From: Haliotis asinina
Taxonomy: Eukaryota > Mollusca > Gastropoda > Lepetellida > Haliotidae
Assembly: GCF_037392515.1 (NCBI RefSeq)
Contig: NC_090295.1
Location: forward strand, 18,244,001 to 18,308,000
Length of the DNA: 64,000 nt
Direction: 5' to 3'
This document shows, piece after piece, positions 59,919-64,000 of the stretch. A program made the position numbers and the translations under genes. Position 1 is the stretch's first letter; every line of letters starts with the position of its first letter. The notes under the pieces were generated by a model. It was not told the origin of the DNA. It did no database searches and worked only from the letters and a program-made list of their open reading frames with translations.

Positions 59919-60186
59919 TGAGTGAGTGAGTTTAGTTTTACGCCACACTCAGCAATATTCCAGCTATATGGCGGCGGTCTGTAAAATAATCGAGTCTGAA
60001 CAAGACAATTCAGTGACCAAGAAACATGAGCATCGATCTGCGCAATTGGGAACCGATGACGTGTCAACCAAATCAGCAAGCCTGACCACCCGATTACGTT
60101 AGTCGCCGCTTACGACAAGCATAGTCGCCTTTTATGACAAGTATGGGTTGCTGAAGGCCTATTCTACCCTGGGACCTTCACGGGTA
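59919..60186 (-). mobile_element. SINE family A, full length with exact 13-bp target duplication
   Basis: AGGTCCTGTGAAG flanks it at 59906-59918 and 60187-60199. It carries GAACAAGACAATTCAGTGAC, shared with the neighbouring copy at 60426 but with no other copy in the window. Confidence 0.88.
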
Positions 60187-60425
60187 AGGTCCTGTGAAGG
60201 TTCACTGACTACATGCATGCTTTTCTGACTTCCATGTCCCTGGTATGTACATATAGATAGATCTTCCAACCCCTTAATGTACAGAGAAGACACTGAATAA
60301 TGACACTACTCGTGTGTAACATGTGTAACTCATTTGGAATTTTATAACTGAAAGCTAACCTCATAACAAAAAGCATTCAAGAAGGCTCCAAGACCTGTCA
60401 TCCATTGCCTGAGCCCTCAGAGGAA

Positions 60426-60640
60426 CGGGCGTGTTTAGTTTTACGCCGCACTGAGGAATATTCCCGCCATATTGGCGGTCTCTAAACAATCGAGTCTGAA
60501 CAAGACAATTCAGTGACCAAAAAACATGAGCATCGATCTCCGAAATTGGGAACCCATGACATGTGTCAACCAAGTCAGCGAGCCTGACTAGCTGATCCTG
60601 TTAGTCACCTTATATGGGAGGCATGGGTTGCTGAAGGAAG
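60426..60640 (-). mobile_element. SINE family A, sister of the 59919 copy
   Basis: GTTTAGTTTTACGCCGCACT onward. GAACAAGACAATTCAGTGAC is identical to the copy 500 bp to its left. A further fragment lies at 60838-60930. Confidence 0.75.
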
Positions 60641-61070
60641 TTGGTCGGGGCTGAATATTATTTATGGATGTATATATGATCTGTCCTCACTTTCGAGACT
60701 CCAAATACAGTGCTGCGAAACAGGATGGGTTTGGTTTTACACAACATTCCAAAAGTACCACCAAATTGTAGATCCCATGAGGGCTTCACACATTGTAAAG
60801 AAGAATGTGTGAAATTCGCGCAAGCTTCTGTTTGTTCCACCAACATTCCAGCCATAGGGCAGCAGTCGCGTCTGGACCAGACAACCAGTCTAGTGATCAA
60901 CAGCACGACCCCAATCTTCACTCTTTCCATATATCATTTCACCCTTCCCGCGTGTGCCTCTTACAACAAAGGTGTTGCTGAAGCCACCTTCTCCGTGTGA
61001 CACCACCACCCATTAGAAAAACAGAAACACAAAAGAAGCAAAAACACACCCAATACTGACATAAGAAATG

Positions 61071-61076
61071 TTTATT
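61071..61076 (-). terminator. Candidate poly(A) signal of the right-edge gene
   Basis: AATAAA on the minus strand, within GGAAATAAACATTTC. It precedes a stretch with no further sign of this gene. Confidence 0.35.
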
Positions 61077-62166
61077 TCCAAAGCTCTCAGTCACAAAACA
61101 TACACATCTTGATACAAAAGTAGAACACCTTCTTATGGCCGACAGTTGTCACAGACATTATGACTGAGATGACACATTACCCTAAAGAAAAGTAATCCTA
61201 GTTGAATCATATTGGCAGTCATGGACTCATGATAAAAGAATCACATTGAAGTAAAGGAAAGTCTCAAGCATATATAGATAACACTTTAGTAAAATGAGTA
61301 CACGCAGAATCTAAAATATGCAAGAAATATTAACCACAGAAGCACAGGTCACAAATACCAAAACGGTCATTTTCCACAGCTGTGATAATGACAAATTTGC
61401 TCAATAGATAGAACATTTGTGTATACCTAAAACAACTGATTTGATAAAGATATCTAGAAGACCATTTTCACAACAAACTTCATAAAATTTCAGCAAGCTA
61501 GAGAAATATCGTGCTCAATAGAGCAGGAATAAATTAGAAAAAAATCAACAATTTAAATAAAATTTATTTCACTTCCAGGAAAAGTGAATCCTTGCGATCA
61601 CAATATTGTATTTGTATTACAATGTAACAACAATTTCTAGTTATTATCACTCGTATTCCACTCGTCTTTGGTAGTTAAAAACTCACTTCAGCTGCACATC
61701 AAAATATACCAAGTATTTCTCCTTGGTCTTCCCTGGTACTCGAAGAAAGGAACCACATTCTAGTTGCCTTGAACTACAGGGGTTATTATCCAATCTGATC
61801 ACAAGATATTTCACTCTGACAACTACCTCTCTGCATGATATCTTGAGACAATGAGGCAACCCCTACAGCTCATGACATTTGACCCCTCCATGACATTTTC
61901 TGTGTGATGTGTAGATTGGGGTGTATGAACCATCAAGACCACAAATTTAAGAGATGATTCTGCTCTAATTTCAATAATTCTGATCTGAAATTGGAATTGA
62001 TTTGATCCAAAAGAAAAACACCAGAACACACTGTCCATGAGGCAAGTGAATACCCACAAAAACATATTAATGCTGCCATATTCATATACATTTGGAACTT
62101 CAGTCCAATTTCCACAAAAAGAAGTGAGAGACCTGAACACTATTTCAAAGCTATGAACTTGACCTG

Positions 62167-62283
62167 AGCGAGTATGGTTTTACACCGCTTTTAGCAATAT
62201 TCCAGAAATATCATGTGGGGAATCGAACCCGGGTCTACAGCATTTAGAGTGAATGCTTTACCATTCGGCTATTCCACTGCCCC
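62167..62283 (-). mobile_element. SINE family B in the putative 3' UTR of the right-edge gene
   Basis: GAGTATGGTTTTACACCGCT to CATTCGGCTATTCCACTGCC; the middle part (GGGGACACC...GTACCC) is deleted. Confidence 0.75.
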
Positions 62284-63703
62284 TGAGCTTCCCAAAAGGT
62301 CTTGCGGAGTTTTCCAAGATCTTCATGCAGATGGGTATCAGAATAAAACACCTTAACCTGATTGTGTTATCAGCATAGGTAAAATTACATAAATACCACT
62401 AAAAGACTCAAATTAAGCTAAAGATAGATATTAGTCACCTCCCTCAAGAAATAAAAATCACAAAAGTTTGAAAAAATCTATCAACGCTTATACAGTCTTG
62501 CCTATTCTATATCATTAACAAATTCCTCTACATAAAAGACAAACACTCCTATGTAACAATCCATATACAAAGATTGTGACAACACAAATTGTTTAAATGT
62601 TTCAGAGTTTTCAACTTACAAGCAATGCTAGCTTGTAAAAATGGCCATGAATTCGGATGAATACAAGATGGCAGAGGCTGTGAAATGCCAAACAATGAAC
62701 ACATGATGCAAAACCAGTTAGAGCTTGATTATGCATTCGTACAATTCGATTAACCCATCAATCCACAAAATTTATATTCATCTAAACTGCCTTTGGGTCA
62801 ATTCAAATTTTTTCCAAAGCAGAATTTTTTCTTCTTCTCTGGAAAGGAAAGACCTATTAATGTCACCAAGGTAATGTCAACAAATTGTACTTGCGAAACA
62901 AATGCAGGTTTTGGAACACATGAACATTTCTTATGCATTGATGCTCTAATAAAAAGTCAATGATAACAAATGGTAACCATGATAACAGTGGTGCTGGCGT
63001 TCATTTCAAATCGGTGTCGATTTCCAAACTGACATCCCATGGCTTTACAGTCACCACTTTCACTCACTGCCAACATGAATGATGCATATCTACAACGCAG
63101 GGACTGATGACATATACACTGTATTTGATTGACATGTCAAAAATTGAAATAAACAAGTTCCTGTGTACAGTGGTGTAGTGATTTATTAGTGAAAACATTA
63201 TCTACAAGCTGTTAACAGATACCATTATTATATTCATCTATTATAAATTGCTGCCGTTAAACCAATGTACGAGAAATACTCATTTTACAAACAGAACAGA
63301 CAGTAATGAGTTAAATATACATTCTGACAATGTATGAAGATGGCACTTCACCTGTTGAACCAATGGATCTAGATAAAGAAGTATGTTGTGATGGTACATT
63401 TGTTCATTAACTTTGTTTCAAAAATGAATCATTGCCCAAAGTGGTTGAAATGACCCATACCAAGACCTAAAAATCTGTAAGTTAAGAAATTTTACTATTT
63501 TTCATAGCGATAAATAAGAATTTCGCATTTATGAATGATCAAATACGCTTAAAACAAAGACAAACACTCTTCATCTATTCACGTTTATACCTAAATTGGC
63601 TGCTCTGTCAATAAAATGATTCACATGTCTCTCTCTCGCTCTCGTCAGTCAGATGAAAATGATAACTAGGATTGATGTCTTGCGTAATGATTAACTTTAC
63701 TTC

Positions 63704-63942
63704 TCACTCATTCTTCTCCTCGTCTTCTTCATCTTCTTCCTCCTCATCTTTGTCTTCTTCCTCATCATCATCTTCCTTCTTGCTCTTTTTTGACCTGTTC
63801 AGAAATTCCTTTCCATCTTTAGCTGTCTTTTGCATCGTTCCTGCCCGTTTCACGGCTGGTTTAGCAGGTGGAGCAGTCCCACGGGCACTTGACCTTGTCC
63901 TTCGGCCCCCACTGAGGTCATCTTCACCTAACAATGATTTTG
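63704..63942 (-). CDS. Last exon of an unidentified gene with basic and acidic C-terminal tail
   Basis: The exon opens after TTTGGTTGCAG (first base 63942, phase 2) and ends at TGA 63706-63704. It codes 78-79 residues: AKSLLGEDDLSGGRRTRSSA, a Pro/Ala/Lys stretch with PAKPAVKRAG, then FLNRSKKSKKEDDDEEEDKD and an almost pure Glu/Asp tail ending EEKNE. Basic clusters followed by an acidic tail are common in nuclear chromatin or RNA-binding proteins, but nothing here names a family. The gene continues to the right of the window. Confidence 0.75.
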
Positions 63943-64000
63943 CTGCAACCAAAATTTGAAACACTTAGTACTGTAGATTTTTTCATCAAGTATTTTTTGT

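Larger units (their letters stand above)
61050..63703 (-). other. Probable long 3' UTR of the right-edge gene
   Basis: AT-rich, with no coding exon that I can see, between the stop at 63704 and an AATAAA on the minus strand at 61071-61076. It holds a SINE-B copy at 62167-62283. Inference only: a nearer poly(A) site would shorten the UTR. Confidence 0.4.

Overview
Animal (invertebrate) nuclear DNA with one fully readable gene spread over about 47 kb and the last exon of a second one. Long AT-rich introns, GT-AG splice sites and a dense crop of short interspersed repeats ending in GTGA/TCAC tails suggest a gastropod mollusc. From memory of such repeats in abalone DNA I favour Haliotis; this is inference and no search was run.

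The main gene is on the minus strand, from an ATG at 53732 to a stop at 6791. I could read 23 coding exons whose phases all agree; together they make 3108 nt, or 1035 residues. The product is a class IA phosphoinositide 3-kinase catalytic subunit (p110), closest by motif to vertebrate beta/delta. It has the adaptor-binding, Ras-binding, C2, helical and kinase domains in the usual order, with the ATP lysine (K777), the DRH catalytic loop (888-890) and the DFG motif (906-908). A leader exon probably lies near 55.3 kb; candidate poly(A) signals are at 6.29-6.38 kb.

At the right edge (63704-63942, minus) is the last exon of another gene, coding a basic then strongly acidic tail that I cannot name. 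Its 3' UTR may run about 2.6 kb to an AATAAA at 61071-61076.

The rest is introns and intergenic DNA rich in mobile elements. There are two SINE families: A, about 265 bp, and B, about 155 bp with a tRNA-like head. They share the same 3' end of about 40 bp and the same TCAC tail, and several copies have exact target duplications. DNA transposons include a broken Tc1-like element inside a GA microsatellite, an internally deleted hAT-like element and a smaller hAT-like MITE (both with 6-bp duplications), a TTAA-flanked Kolobok-like MITE, a two-copy TA-flanked MITE, a 432-bp element sitting inside a SINE, and a palindromic family. A LINE remnant lies at 56.7-57.5 kb. Tandem arrays have periods of 64, 34, 39, 32 and about 75 bp, besides AAAT, GA, GTGA and GTGC microsatellites.

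I see no operon-like or defence-like gene system. What stands out is how the repeats meet the kinase gene: repeat arrays supply the pyrimidine tract at two 3' splice sites, and inverted SINEs flank single exons.
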